Shown here: piece by piece, positions 48,389 to 60,000 of the stretch
How the letters are laid out: the number at the start of each line of letters is the position of its first letter
Position numbering within the stretch: position 1 is the first letter of the stretch
Source of the DNA: Laetiporus sulphureus 93-53
Lineage: Eukaryota > Basidiomycota > Agaricomycetes > Polyporales > Laetiporaceae
Direction of reading: 5' to 3'
NCBI RefSeq assembly: GCF_001632365.1
Contig: NW_024468540.1
Coordinates: 62,001-126,000 of the forward strand
Length of the DNA stretch: 64,000 bases
Notes under the pieces: model-generated
Told to the model about the DNA's origin: nothing
The model's input: the letters and a program-made list of their open reading frames with translations, nothing else
Databases searched by the model: none
Position numbers and translations under genes: made by a program

Positions 48389-50357
48389 TCAGGTATCGAA
48401 TATCGGCAACCTGTTCTGTGCATATGCACGCATGCATTCGATCAAGACGCCGTAGACCGATCGCGCAGACTGAAGATGGGCTTCGTACGGAGTTGGAAGG
48501 GTCTGAAGAAGGAAAGAATTCGTCAGCACGAGGTGGCGGAAGAACAGACCAGGCCTACGTACAATGGTACTTTGCGCTTGTTCGAGATCTACTTTTAGAT
48601 CCCCGCATGCAGCATCTACGACATTCCACGCATCCCAGAAAATGGAGAGCTTGTTATGAATGTTGTCGAGATTACGTCGAATCTCACGAGGAGACGGTTG
48701 TTCGGTTTGCTCCTGGATTCGAGAATCTGTCGAACCGATGAGACCGACGTAGGCTAAATTCTCATACGCAAGGTACTCACAAGGTGCCGGAGAGGTAAAG
48801 TCCGGCGTGTTCAGGGTGCTGTGAGAAATCGTATTCAAGCCCACATTGCCGAGAGATACCTGGCGTAGATTGAGGATGAAGCGCGATACCGGGATTGATG
48901 AGATTCTGGTTGACTCCGTAAGCATGAGATGAGCTGAAGTGAGTATGAGCCGAGGTCGCTTACGGTATCACGAAACTTGTGACGGAGGCTACGGGACTCT
49001 GCTTGCACTTCAAGGGTTTTGAGAAGTAATAGGGCCCTCACGAGCGGTGGAAGAACAGAGTCATGACAAGGCACTGTGACAGAGTCCGACGTACATGAAG
49101 TGGAGCGAGCCTTGAATTAGCTGCTTGTAAGGCATCGCATGTACAAACAGAGCAACACATATTCACCGTCTCTCATCAGCATCGTCGTGATCGATCCTCT
49201 TAGGTTAAGAGGATCGATCGCGACGATGCTGCAAGTTACGGTTAAGAGTCTCAAGCGTGACTTCCGCACTTCTATGATGAGTCCGAACGTTTCGAGCCAA
49301 GTGACAAGGACCACGATCAGGCCGGATACAGCCGCGCAGATGCACGCGGCGAGGACGACTGCGGGAATCGTGCGTGTCAGACTAACAACTCATCGGTCTT
49401 CAAACTCACGTCTATGCAAAGGAAGATCAGTACTAGGTGCGCCGACGGCGGAGAAGTGGACATGGCACTTGCTTCTCTGTCGCGACGTCCTTGCTGGGCT
49501 TATAGTACTCGCGGGGGTTATAGGTACAAAGTGGATAGCTGCCTGCGTCAGTCACGAATGCATGTGGCATTCCTGTGATTAAAAACTGCCCAGAGGTGCT
49601 CAAAAGATATACGATGGCGGAGAACATATATACTCACGAGGTTGACGCCGACCAGCATTAGCCCCAGTAGCAAGACTAGCAATGCAGGGACGATCTGGTG
49701 TCCGCTGATAGCATATGTGCGGAACGCGGAAAAAGCCTAACAATTTATCAATCAATCTCTTCATGAAACTTGAGGTCAAACAATCTCTGACTTGCCGTTA
49801 CAGCTTCGAGAACAATAATCGCCACATTCGCCAATACGTTGACAGCTTCCCAGCTGCGGCAACCTATCAACCGCGCTGAACATACAATGCGGTCGTCGCC
49901 ACTGACCTCTGTGTGCGCGTAGATCGTGAGTGCTCGTGTCACTTGCAGCACGACACGACATGTGACTTACCAGTGGAGTATGCCACCCGATGACATTCAG
50001 CGCCAAACTGACGCCTTGTACCAAGTATCAGCGTATAGAGGTTGAGGGCGAAAATAACCGTGACAGCGGTGAACCTGGCTCCCCAGATGACGTGAACCTC
50101 TTCGGAGAAAGTCACAATGTACTCAAAGAAGATGAGGGCTGAACATGTCCGGTCTGTAAGTCGAGTTCGATTGCTCAGAATGGTCCGACCCGGGGACGTA
50201 CCGGTAGCTGCGAGACGACAGTAGTTGTTGGTGTTTCTGTGACAGTGATCGCAAAGTTGTCAGTTGAACATTTCGGAAAGTATCGTCGTCCTCGCAATTG
50301 CTGTAAGAGATCCATTTCTTCCTGAGCCAATATGCTTGCAGCTGACGCGTTCGACAT
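48389..50357 (-). CDS. DUF6533 seven-helix membrane protein
   Basis: Basidiomycete-specific integral membrane family of unknown function, GPCR-like in topology. The start is ATG 50357 (MSNASAASILAQEE). The first intron (50237-50295) needs a GC donor to reach the family core NTNNYCRLAATDRT, which continues CSALIFFEYIVTFSEEVHVIWG. Further helices are VNVLANVAIIVLEAV, RTYAISGHQIVPALLVLLLGLMLVGVNL, and AACICAAVSGLIVVLVTWLETFGL. The conserved loop TTMLMRDGE and the C-terminal RFILNLRQVSLGN are present. A near-perfect 53-base palindrome (49178-49230) sits in the coding region before TTMLMRDG. The 3' end is uncertain: the last frame stays open to 48389, giving a tail longer than usual for the family, so the true end may be nearer 48.7 kb, with 48.4-48.7 kb belonging to something else. 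Confidence 0.75.
49178..49230. repeat. 53-bp inverted repeat
   Basis: Two 25-base arms with a 3-base loop (GGT at 49203-49205) and one mismatch between arms (T49187 against G49220, which would pair only as a wobble). The arms contain GATCGATCCTCTTA. It lies within the DUF6533 gene at an exon edge. Confidence 0.9.
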
Positions 50358-51814
50358 TGTAAAAGTATCAACGTCGGTGACAATGGTCAATGCAAAAAGA
50401 ACAGTTCTCGGAGGCGCTTTAAGGATGCCCATCGCTCATCGCGTTGTATAATGCCTGATTGACCGGGCATGAACGCAGAGGTAAGGTTCAGATGTGGGCT
50501 TACGAACAACAGAGGTATTGGAGATTGCGGCTAAGGCCATCTGTCTCGCCTTCAAACAGAACAGCCGTATCAGATATGATACGTCAAGCTGTTTACCGGA
50601 GGCCACAGCCCAACACCCCCCGCCCAATTGCTGTCCAGACTCCAGAGCGCCTTGTGCGCTGCCAGTGATGGAGGTAAGCGGTCAAACCGATGCCGTTTCC
50701 ACACGCATATGCACATGCGTGTCGTGCACAATTGGAGATGATACTACGTCTGAAATGCCTGAGTGGTTCAGAATTGCCGGAAATACAGCAGTTGTTCTAT
50801 AGTGTTAGCAACACAGTCCACGTCACCATTAAACTTTCTTTTCGTACGCTCGTTGTATCTGAGATTGGCCGGTGAGGAAATATTGCTACGGTGCGCAACA
50901 CGGTGAGCATTGTTTGCATACCACCATCCATCGGCGAGATTGAAACACAAGGCGAAGAGCTGCGAAGAGACGATCGTGAGAGCATTAATGGTATACGCCG
51001 CATCTTACAACTGCACGTTTTTTTGGCGCTCCGATCTGTACTCCGCTGTAGCTGGTGGCTATGGTGGCACTACTAGTACCCTGCGAAACACCCCCATATA
51101 CCGTCTGATTACGAGACTAGTCACATTTCCAGGCCAGGAGCAGGACACACCCGACAAACCCGTCGTGTGCGTTCTCGAACGTACAAGACCTCACTTCTCG
51201 GAGCTGAAAGCGCAGGCGGAAGAGCCCATCCCCACCTCCGGAATTGTCAGAGAACATATCAGTCTCGCAGGCAATTACTTTGGAGACATGCTCCTGGAGA
51301 ACGCCTACATGTTGTGTGGGAGGCAACACGATGATATCGTTTCAACGATTTTCAACCAAAAGCCGGCTTGTCGCTCAGCTACTTCACCACGGAAGCTCAA
51401 GTTTTTTTTTTCAAAAGCCCACAGTTCTCTAGTCGAATCACTTGACCCGAGCTTCTCTGCCTACATTCATAACTTTGCTTGAACGCCCGTAAGGTTAATT
51501 CGGCAAGCCTTGCAGCGAATGTGACATTACCGCCCAGCAGGCGCAATGGAAGAAGCGGAGCAATCCCTGCGACGGTGATTAGTCGTGCAACAGCATCGAA
51601 TTGAGGCGCGTCTCGTGGACGATAATAACTGTTTTTGGCCGACATGTATGGTGCCATCCTTTAGGCTTTAGCATGAGTGACACAGGTAGCGGCGAATGTG
51701 CGCGCACATGCCCTTGGGTGCTCGGTAGTATAAATCCAAGGCACAAGCGCGTACTATTGCGCATCTCATACTACCGCCTATCTTGATCGACATCTTGGAT
51801 ACTGCGCATTCACA
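50358..51814. other. unresolved region upstream of DUF6533 gene and S9 peptidase
   Basis: Divergent promoter space of about 1450 bases. It holds a plus-strand frame of 190 codons (50910-51482; its ATG is at 50910) with no recognisable motif. Minus-strand fragments across 50,760-51,100 do not splice into anything I can name. The region may contain a decayed or lineage-specific gene. Confidence 0.3.
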
Positions 51815-54123
51815 ATGAAGACTGTGAAACCGTATGGTACTTGGGATTCTCCCGTCTCCATCGATCTGATTTTGCAGGCGGTGAGTTGCACGCCGTGGTT
51901 GACTCTCAGTGACTTTGACCGTATCTACTAGGGCGATGCGAAGATATCCGATGATGTCTTTGTCGATCCTGTAACCTCCAAAATCTACCACACTGAGGGT
52001 CGGCCAGATGAAAACGGGCGCGATACTATAATTGCGAGCGAGGAAGGGATCGACGTCCTCGGCAAGCCATGGGATGCTCGGGATGGTATATATGAGGTAA
52101 TGTGTCCACGAATCCCTCATCGATGCTGGCTCATGTCCACGTAGTATGGCGGAGCGCCTGCGGTGGCATTCAATGGTACTTTGTATTTCTCAAATTACAC
52201 CGATGGCAGGGTATACAAGACGACGGAAGGCGGCCAACCTGAGTCGATCACCCCAGGTGACACACTGAATGAGCAGTGCGCAGCGATATCTGTGCTGAAC
52301 GATGTTGACCAGACTCAAACAATGTCGTCCGATACGCCAACTTCTCTGTGCACCCGAAGCAGAACCACCTCATTGTGGCTGTTCTGGAAGATCACAAGGA
52401 TCCTGAACCTTCGAATGTCATCAACAACGTCTGTCTTATCAATGCCAACACCAGGACTGTATCCACGATCGTGTCTGATGCGGACTTCTATGCCTCCCCG
52501 ACGTTCTCCCCCGATGGTGCCCACATCGCCTGGGTGCAGTGGAACTTCCCTGACATGCCGTTTGACGGATCTCAGCTCTACGTTGGAGACGTGACTGTCT
52601 CAGCGGACGAAACCAGCTTGAGCGTAAGCAACGCGACCTACGTAGCAGGGAAGGCTAGCACAGTCAGCGCGACTTTCGCTTGCTGGGCGTCTAATGATGT
52701 CGTACTCTTCACCAGCGACGAGTCCGGCTTCATTAATCCATGGATGTATTCTGTCTCGTCTCACAAGGCGGGCCCGATCCTGTCTAAACCGATCAAAGAT
52801 GACTTCGGTGTGGGCAAGTGGACGCTCAGCTGGAATTTCGGTGCTGCGATGGACCTGGAAGCGAAGAAGTCCCTCTTCATTTCTATGAGAGAGGGAAGGA
52901 GCGTGATCTACGTCGTGGACGTCGCGCGCGGGACGGCAAACTGCCTTGACTGCCCTTACGTCAACATCACGACGTTCAAACGTGCAGGTGACAACCGCGC
53001 GGTCTTCCTGGGACAGAAACGCGACAACTCCGCAAACGTCATTCTTTGCACCTTGGAAGGCTCAGATGAGCAACCAGAGCTGTCCTACAAGGAATTAAAG
53101 AACAGCACCGAGATACCCGATGATGTGAAGGCTTCGATCTCGTATGCACAGCCTATCACTCTTGAGAACGACGCCGGAGAGGCATTGTATGTGATATATT
53201 ATCCCCCGACGAATGTGGATTACACGGGCCCGGAGGATGAACGTCCTCCTTGTGTGGTGGATGCGCACGGTGGTCCCACGGGAATAGCCTACCAGTCCTT
53301 GCAGTGGCTGGTCCAATATTTTACTAGTCGTGGGTTCGCTTGGTGAGACTTGAATGCTACTCTTGTTACACACAGTCACGCATAACGACCTTTACTTCTC
53401 GCAGGATGGACGTGAACTACAGTGGAAGCTCTGGATACGGCCGTGCATACGTGTAAGCATTCATCATGAAAAATGTCTATCTTTGCCAAACCTGCTGATG
53501 AACTTCAGCAACCGGCTCTTGGGCCAGTGGGGTGTACTCGACGTGAAGGACATCGTCAGCGCCATAAAGCAGATCTCCTCCGCCCCGCGGTTGCTTGTCG
53601 ATCCCAAGCGCACCGCAATCAGAGGCGAGTCCTCTGGCGGATATGACGCGCTCATGACGATCTGCTCTCATCCTGATGCCTACACTGCGGCAACTTCTCA
53701 GTATGGGATTGCCGACCTCACGACCCTCGCACAGCACACGCACAAGTTCGAGTCGCGCTATATCGACGAGCTGGTCGGAGGAACCTGGAACGATAATCCT
53801 CAATTGTACGATTCGCGTTCGCCAGTCAATCTGGCGAGTAGCATCAAGACGCCGCTGCTCGTGAGTAGATATCAGTACCCTCAGCGTGGGATTCAGTACC
53901 ACTGACGGATACATGTGTATAGGTTCTTCAGGGGTTAGCCGACAACGTAGTCCCGCCCGAGCAGGCGCAGGCCATTGTGGTAGCCATCATGAAACAGGGC
54001 GGGACGGTTGAGTCCATTACCTTCCCAGGAGAGGGACATGGATGGAGGAAGGCGGAGACGATCAAGAAGGCGTACGAATCGGAGCTGGGATTCTACAGAG
54101 TTGTCTGGGGATTGTTCCCGTGA
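51815..54123 (+). CDS. S9-family serine peptidase (acylaminoacyl/dipeptidyl-peptidase type)
   Basis: Alpha/beta-hydrolase peptidase with an N-terminal beta-propeller. It starts ATG 51815 (MKTVKPYGTWDSPVS) and has no signal peptide, so it is probably cytosolic. Propeller repeats are visible as KIYHTEGRPDENGRD, FSPDGAHIAWVQWN and SRDG-like strands. The hydrolase domain starts near VDAHGGPTG and continues MDVNYSGSSGYGRAY. The nucleophile motif is GESSGGYDALM (Ser codon 53630-53632). The acid is in LQGLADNVVPPEQA and the His in GEGHGW. It ends VVWGLFP at TGA 54121-54123. The triad is complete. About six introns are inferred; the large exon 52.35-53.34 kb is unbroken. It sits next to two UstYa-like genes. 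Confidence 0.9.
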
Positions 54124-54600
54124 GGTGACTCAGAGAATCACGAACGGATGAAGTGCGAGAGGAAGGTATGTAACGTATCAGTATTAGATTTAACCATCTC
54201 TTGATCGTCCTGCTTTTCGTGGTGCAGGTACAGCAGACACGTTGTAACGCTATTTTGTGCACCATATCCAATGACCCTTGAGATGCAAAGTCATTGACCA
54301 GTTACAGAGACCGCAATTGTCAACATGCACACAGGCTCCGCCAGCATCAACCGCATGTGATGGTCGCCAGATACTAACTTGGAGACATGACTGTCTGTAA
54401 CAGGAATCTGCAACATATTCTGCGCCCAACGCTCCGCAACGTGCAATTGACCGTACATCTCATGTCGGAACGTACAGCTGTACTGATACCCGCTCGCATG
54501 CTATTTGTATTCAGACTCACTGCGAGCCAACCAGCCCCTTGTGCTTGTGCTACGAGTAAGATTTCTCTATTTGCAAAGACAGGCCTTTGAACCCAGAGCC
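54124..54600. other. intergenic
   Basis: About 480 bases between the S9 peptidase and the first UstYa-like gene, same strand. I looked for a short precursor-peptide frame with a signal peptide or internal repeats and saw none. Confidence 0.4.
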
Positions 54601-55305
54601 ATGGTGCATACCCTCGCGAAAGCATCGTGTCTTCAGAATCGCACGGAATTCTGGCTCTTCTTTGCCTTCTTCTCTGCAATCTCTGCATTAGCAGTGCCCA
54701 TAGTGACAGTCGCGTACTCCCCGTCCTGGGCAAGAGAGCCTCAAGCACGGTCTACGCGTAACGAATATAGTGCGAGTGCACCGCATCTCACGATCTTCAT
54801 AAACTGACCTTGCATTCTGCCATTAGCTTATGAAGGCGCAGACTATCCACCGACATGGGACATAGCTTCATACGACCCTGTGCACATGACACTCGCAGCC
54901 ACCAGCCACCATTATGCCCTCGACACCCCACACGGCATCGCCGCATGGAACAGCACTCTCCCTGAAAATCGGGGCCTGCTCTACCTGGGACCCGAACAGC
55001 GCATCTTCAGTATCTCCATGTTCCACCAACTGCGCTGTCTGGACATCATCAGAGCTTCTCTTGCCGTCCGCCTCGCAAACCGGGCGTCGTATGCGGAGAC
55101 TCCGAGTGCGCTGGACCATCATTGCATGAATTACCTCCGCCAGATGGTTTCGTGTAGGGCGAATGACAACTTGGAGCCTATCGCGGAGCTTAAGAGGGAT
55201 GGATCGACGAGGTGGGAGGTTATCCATGTATGCCATGATTGGACGGCTGTATACAATGCGACGATGGAAAACTACGAGGATCATCTGAAGGCGACAGGAG
55301 GGTGA
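54601..55305 (+). CDS. UstYa-like oxidase (DUF3328)
   Basis: UstYa-family proteins are fungal, probably copper-dependent, membrane-anchored oxidases that act on ribosomal peptides and other metabolites. Exons 54601..54769 and 54827..55305 give 215 residues. A membrane segment (FWLFFAFFSAISALAVPIVTVAY) follows a short N-terminus. The core has TPHGIAAWNSTLP, GPEQRIFSISMFHQLRCLDIIR and DHHCMNYLRQMVSCRAN. The family normally has two HxxHC motifs. Here the first reads HQLRC, with Arg in place of the second His, while the second (SALDHHC) keeps its ligands. The C-terminus has the usual VIHVCHDW. Function is unknown: activity may be changed by the substitution. It is convergent with the gene at 55.5-56.1 kb. 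Confidence 0.82.
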
Positions 55306-55511
55306 CTAGAGGACGTGTGCGGCGTCAGTTCATGGTAGCACAATTGGAAACCTCTATGTCATACAAGTTCGCTGCAGACCTTTTATAATCAGAATTACAG
55401 TCCCCCGAATCTTTGCGCCTCCGTAGATGATCTGCAAATATAAATATACTATCATGATCGTCGATGAAGGTTTGGAGCTACGTCGAAAACAATCCTTTCG
55501 CATCCTTCAAG

Positions 55512-56146
55512 TCAATCAGACGACAGCCTCTGCATGGTATCGTATATCGAAGTCCAATCTTTACATGAGTGAGTTGAGCCTCGCCGCTCCGTCTCGAAAC
55601 CGCGCTCTGTGAAATCTCCCGCCTCCAATGTCACGTCAGCCGAGCAGAGCACCATTTGCCGCAGATAGTCCAAACAGTGCGAGATGTGACTTTCGCTGGC
55701 CTCCTTGGATCTCCATACGCCAAGTTGAGTATTCGGAGACAGTGTAGCTCGTGGAACATCGTTATAGCGAACAGCCGTTCCTCCGGTCCGAGGACGACGA
55801 AGCCGTTAGTCCAGTTGGTGAGCGCGTACCACGCGTCGTCGGATGCATCCCCAAGCAGAGGGTAATGCACTGATTCCTCTACGGGTAGAAAGACTGCTGG
55901 AAGACCGGGGGTGGAGGGAGGTAGTGTCATGGGATAATCGTGGGCCTTATAAGCTGTATAAAAACCTAAATGAACAAGTGCAAAGCAGAGAGTAGCAAAA
56001 AGCTCACCGTAGCTCGGACGGAAGGAGATGACCGTGTTCTCGTTCGCGTACAAACGTCCACATATGAACAGTAAGTTCATAATAGTTACGCTAAGCATGA
56101 CAGCGATGGTGGCTATTTGGGACGTCATCGTGCCACCAGCACACAT
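55512..56146 (-). pseudogene. UstYa-like oxidase (DUF3328) with a frameshift
   Basis: Second UstYa-like gene. The start is ATG 56146 (MCAGGTMTSQ), with a membrane helix (IATIAVMLSVTIMNLLFICG). An intron (GTGAGC...CATTTAG) joins SY to GFYTAYKAHDYP. Then EESVHYPLLGDASDDAWY, LGPEERLFAITMF and an intact HELHC motif follow. After LAYGDP the frame shifts by one base near 55,700-55,712. The open frame then stops at 55631, while the family's second motif (HCLDYLRQMVLC) and C-terminal CKDW continue in another frame to a stop at 55512-55514. No splice site explains the shift. It is therefore a recent one-base indel, or an assembly error in an intact gene. Confidence 0.75.
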
Positions 56147-56667
56147 TGAGTGAATGAAGTGTAGGAAGACCCGCTGCTGGTAAGCGGTGTCACGACCTAC
56201 ACAGCTTTCGCGCCCTTACGGAACTCTGCTCGCTGTGACACAGCGGGATCGCGGGATGTTCCTGTCATTCTTAATGCAAATGATGAATTCTCTTGGTTTC
56301 ATGAGCGCACGCTGTCGAGAGTAGTACGTGATGTAATTTCTGTCAGCTCCGAGAGAAGACGTGCCACTGCAGATTCTCTTGCCAACCCACCAGGGAGGTT
56401 CAACATAGACGAGGTGCCTTTGATGACCACATACTCGAAACAACCTCGAGATCATGACCGGAGAATCTCAACCCAGTAGATGCAGAATCTAGCCATGAAG
56501 GCTACCGAGAGACATCGGCTTGGAAGCGCTCGTCGCTATTAACGCGCCCGCCTGCAAGCTCTGGCTCTAGCGATGTTCACACTAAAGCTAACTTGACTAC
56601 TTCGACTTCTCCGTTGAACGCGTAAACCGCTTTCCTACGACAGAAGGAGGATGAAGACCAAAAAGGG
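56147..56667. other. intergenic
   Basis: About 520 bases between the second UstYa-like gene and the tRNA. No gene seen. Confidence 0.4.
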
Positions 56668-56756
56668 AAGTCTCAGCGTGGTTCGAACACGCGACCACAC
56701 GATAGCAAGCAAATGAAAGCTGCAATCGTATGCTCTAACCACTGAGCTATGAGACC
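56668..56756 (-). tRNA. tRNA-Cys (GCA) with a 16-nt intron
   Basis: The minus strand folds as a cloverleaf: acceptor GGTCTCA with TGAGACT (one G-U pair), D stem GCTC/GAGC, T arm GCGTG-TTCGAAC-CACGC, discriminator T. The anticodon stem TACGA/TCGTG encloses TTGCAG, then CTTTCATTTGCTTGCT, then A. Removing those 16 bases after position 37 gives a normal 7-base loop with anticodon GCA and a 73-base tRNA. Nuclear tRNA introns lie exactly there. Confidence 0.85.
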
Positions 56757-57003
56757 ACTGTGACATTTAATTTTGTATAATATACATAAGTATTACTATT
56801 ATCTATTCTTGAAGGCCACAATTGGACGTTCTCAAATCCGTAATAGGACCTTCATTCATTCTTCGGCGACCACATTCCTTAATATTTCTTTCTCCCATGT
56901 TCTAGGAGGCAAGCACTCCATACAACTCCTGGTTCACCCGAATATCTCTCTCGTGGCTTAGCACTCAGACTCAGATATCCGCTGTACTGCGTCAACCTTG
57001 ACA
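56757..57003. other. intergenic, RhoGAP promoter
   Basis: AT-rich, about 250 bases between the tRNA 5' end and the RhoGAP start. It contains TATA-like stretches near 56,775-56,800. Confidence 0.35.
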
Positions 57004-60000
57004 ATGTCTACGGTTACGGCATCAAATGAGAATCAAACACCCGAATTTGATGCCAAACCGCGTTCTTTGGATTCATCAATCCTTGTTGGCAGGGAGAAAG
57101 ACGATCATCGAAGGGACCAGTCATCTGCACCCGAAGTGCAGTTAGATGGAGTGCTGTCCTCAAGTGCTTCAACGGCCAACCGGTCTTTGTCGAGCTCAGC
57201 GTCAAGCGGAAGTGACGGCTGGGGAGCGAACTTCTGGGTAACTCTGGTCGATCCGCAGGTGCGTGTGGCATTACGTTGAGAGATCAGAGTTGATGTCGAT
57301 CACATTCGGCATGTAGACCCAGGTGTCATTCTATGCCTGTCCAGCCACCGGCGAAGTTAGCTGGGATCCTCCAGTTGGTAACTTCCTGTACGTTGAGCGG
57401 CTGCGTCACTTGTGGCGGGCTATAGACTTGCTGTTCGCAGGTTGCCCCCCAATCCGGATGGAGAGTGGTGGGAGATGATCGACGAGACAAGCGGTCTACC
57501 ATACTACTACCACACCAAGACCGAAGAAACGCAATGGGAGCGACCTCAAGCCTTCGTTATACCATTAGGCGTCCTCCAGGTGAGTCCTGCTATGCGCGAT
57601 GATATGATGGAAATTAATCTTACCTAGAATACTGCTCTCGGCCGTCGGCTATCTCTTCGTCACAAGTCGCGAAATGAAGCAGCTCAATCTGGCCCTACGA
57701 CTCTCCAGAGGTCATCATATCATCGATCCCGTTCGTATTCGAATGAGAAAGACTCGCCGCTGCGCCATCATGACGCCGGGAATGATATGGAAAAGCGCCG
57801 TTCGCCAACCTCTCCACGTGCATCCCCTGCAAAGAACCCTCAATCTCGTTCCGTATCAGGACAGAAACAACAAACTAGCCAAAGATCCACTTCTACCAGC
57901 GAGCATCTTCTCGCAGATCCAAATGCAAATGGCAGTCCTCTCTCATATCCTCGAGGTCACCCACTGGCGCCCATTCCTGGCTCCCCATATACGTCAGATG
58001 CATCGTCTGAGCATCCGTCGTCCGCACGAACATCGATGTCTACCGCTTCACTCAGTGAGCGCTATTCGAAGGGGAAAGAGAAGGCTCACCCTCCCGAATC
58101 AACCGCGAATGCAGGCGAAGCCGCCTATAGTCGTCCGCACTCGAAGCCTCCCCAATTCCTGTCATACCGGTCTCCGGAACCGCAGAGCTTGACTGCGGCT
58201 TTGGAATTGATTGCTCTGTCCGATCCAAAGCCTTGCGTGTCTTCTCAGAACCAGAGGCACTCTTCGGAGGGTGGATGTGCGGGAGATTTCCCTAATAATT
58301 CGTTAGAAAACCCGACTAGATTACGAGTGAATGTGAGCCCAAGTATGAACAGATCTGTCACCGCACCAGCGTCTCCGGTGACTACTAAGTGCAACAAGAA
58401 GGACATCGCTAGTATCCCACCCTCTTTTCAAAAACCTATACCGCGCTCCCCTGCCCTCAACGAGCGTAGCATCTCGATCCCTGATCCAGTCTCTCTGAAT
58501 GGAAAGGTGATCAGCAGTCCAATTTATAACGCAGGTAGACTTGCGCATTTATTTGCCTCCTTGAAGCATCTCATTGACGATATGTTATCTTTCGCATTAC
58601 CTGTTGCCGATGAGCAGAAGCCACCTTAAACCTGAATCCCAAGATGAACCGTCTACCCATTGATCTGTACCGGAAGGGAACTGGAGGGATGGCCAGCTCG
58701 TTGAGTACCGGGTACGTGCAATAGATATTGTCCTCCTTACAAATCCTTCGCTGCGGATGGAGCAAGGATGGTCTGACTGTCATTTTGAAGTATAGCAAGC
58801 ACCATGTATTGCCTGAGGAGCTGTCTTCGGACATCCAGCAGTTCGCGGAATCTCAATTCGCAAGGCAATATTTTGCTACGCATCGGACTGGCTTTCTGTT
58901 CAAGCGCAAGATCCCGGTCGCACAGCTCTTGGCGTGGCAAAAGGTCGGTCCAAGCGGCGCTCTGGCACACGAACGCTTCGTCTCATTTGCGTGGCTAGGC
59001 TTCTTTAGGCTCTCCTCTCCTCGTGCTCAACAAGGCATTGCACAAGAACGCGCTGAAGATATTCAAGGTCATCCAGCATATCATGGGAGACAAAGATCGT
59101 GATCGGTCCACGGGTGTTCGCATGGGTACGGAGAACCACATATCCATGGTAGCATCTATCAATCATTCGACAACATCGCTGGTCTCTAATGCTTCCTCTG
59201 TGTTACTGGAGGAGGAACGCTGGCTGCTCAGTGAAGGTCTTGCACACGGGGAGCTGAGAGACGAGGTGTACTGCCAAGTTATGAAGCAATTGACAAATAA
59301 CCCGAACCCGTGCGTACTCCGTTCCTTCGACTTGTTGGTGGAGCATGGTCATTGATCGTCCGCAGTGAAAGCATCTTCAGAGGCTGGCAATTACTCTGTG
59401 TACTCCTTATCACTTTTCCTCCGTCGAAGGATTTCGAACCTTTCGTGCGATCCTTTCTGCACCAGGCTACGAAACAACAAGAGGGCCGTGTGGATGTCAT
59501 GGCGAAGTATTGCCTCCGAAGGCTTGCATATATATCGAGGAAAGGACCGAGGGGCAAAGCACCTACAGTAGCAGAGATTGAGACGGCATCCGTAAGCAAT
59601 GTCGTACTATCTCTGTGGCCCTGTACATATTGAAGGTGTTCTGTCATATTCAGGATGCTGCGTTCCATCCGTCCATCTTTGGCGAAACTCTGGACACGAT
59701 CTTCAGACTGCAGGAACGCACCTATCCGCATATGAAAGTTCCGATCATCCTTCCATTCCTTGCCGACGGGATCCTAGCTCTAGGAGGGACTAAGACCGAA
59801 GGGATCTTCCGAGTACCGGGTGATGGTGATACGGTCTCCGATCTCAAGCTGCGAATCGACAAAGGCTACTATAGCCTAGATGGCGTCGAAGATCCCCACG
59901 TTCTGGCTTCTCTAATAAAGCTATGGCTGCGAGAGCTGTGCGATCCTCTGATACCCGATGAAATGTACTACGACTGCATTGCTAGTGCAAGAGATCCCGC

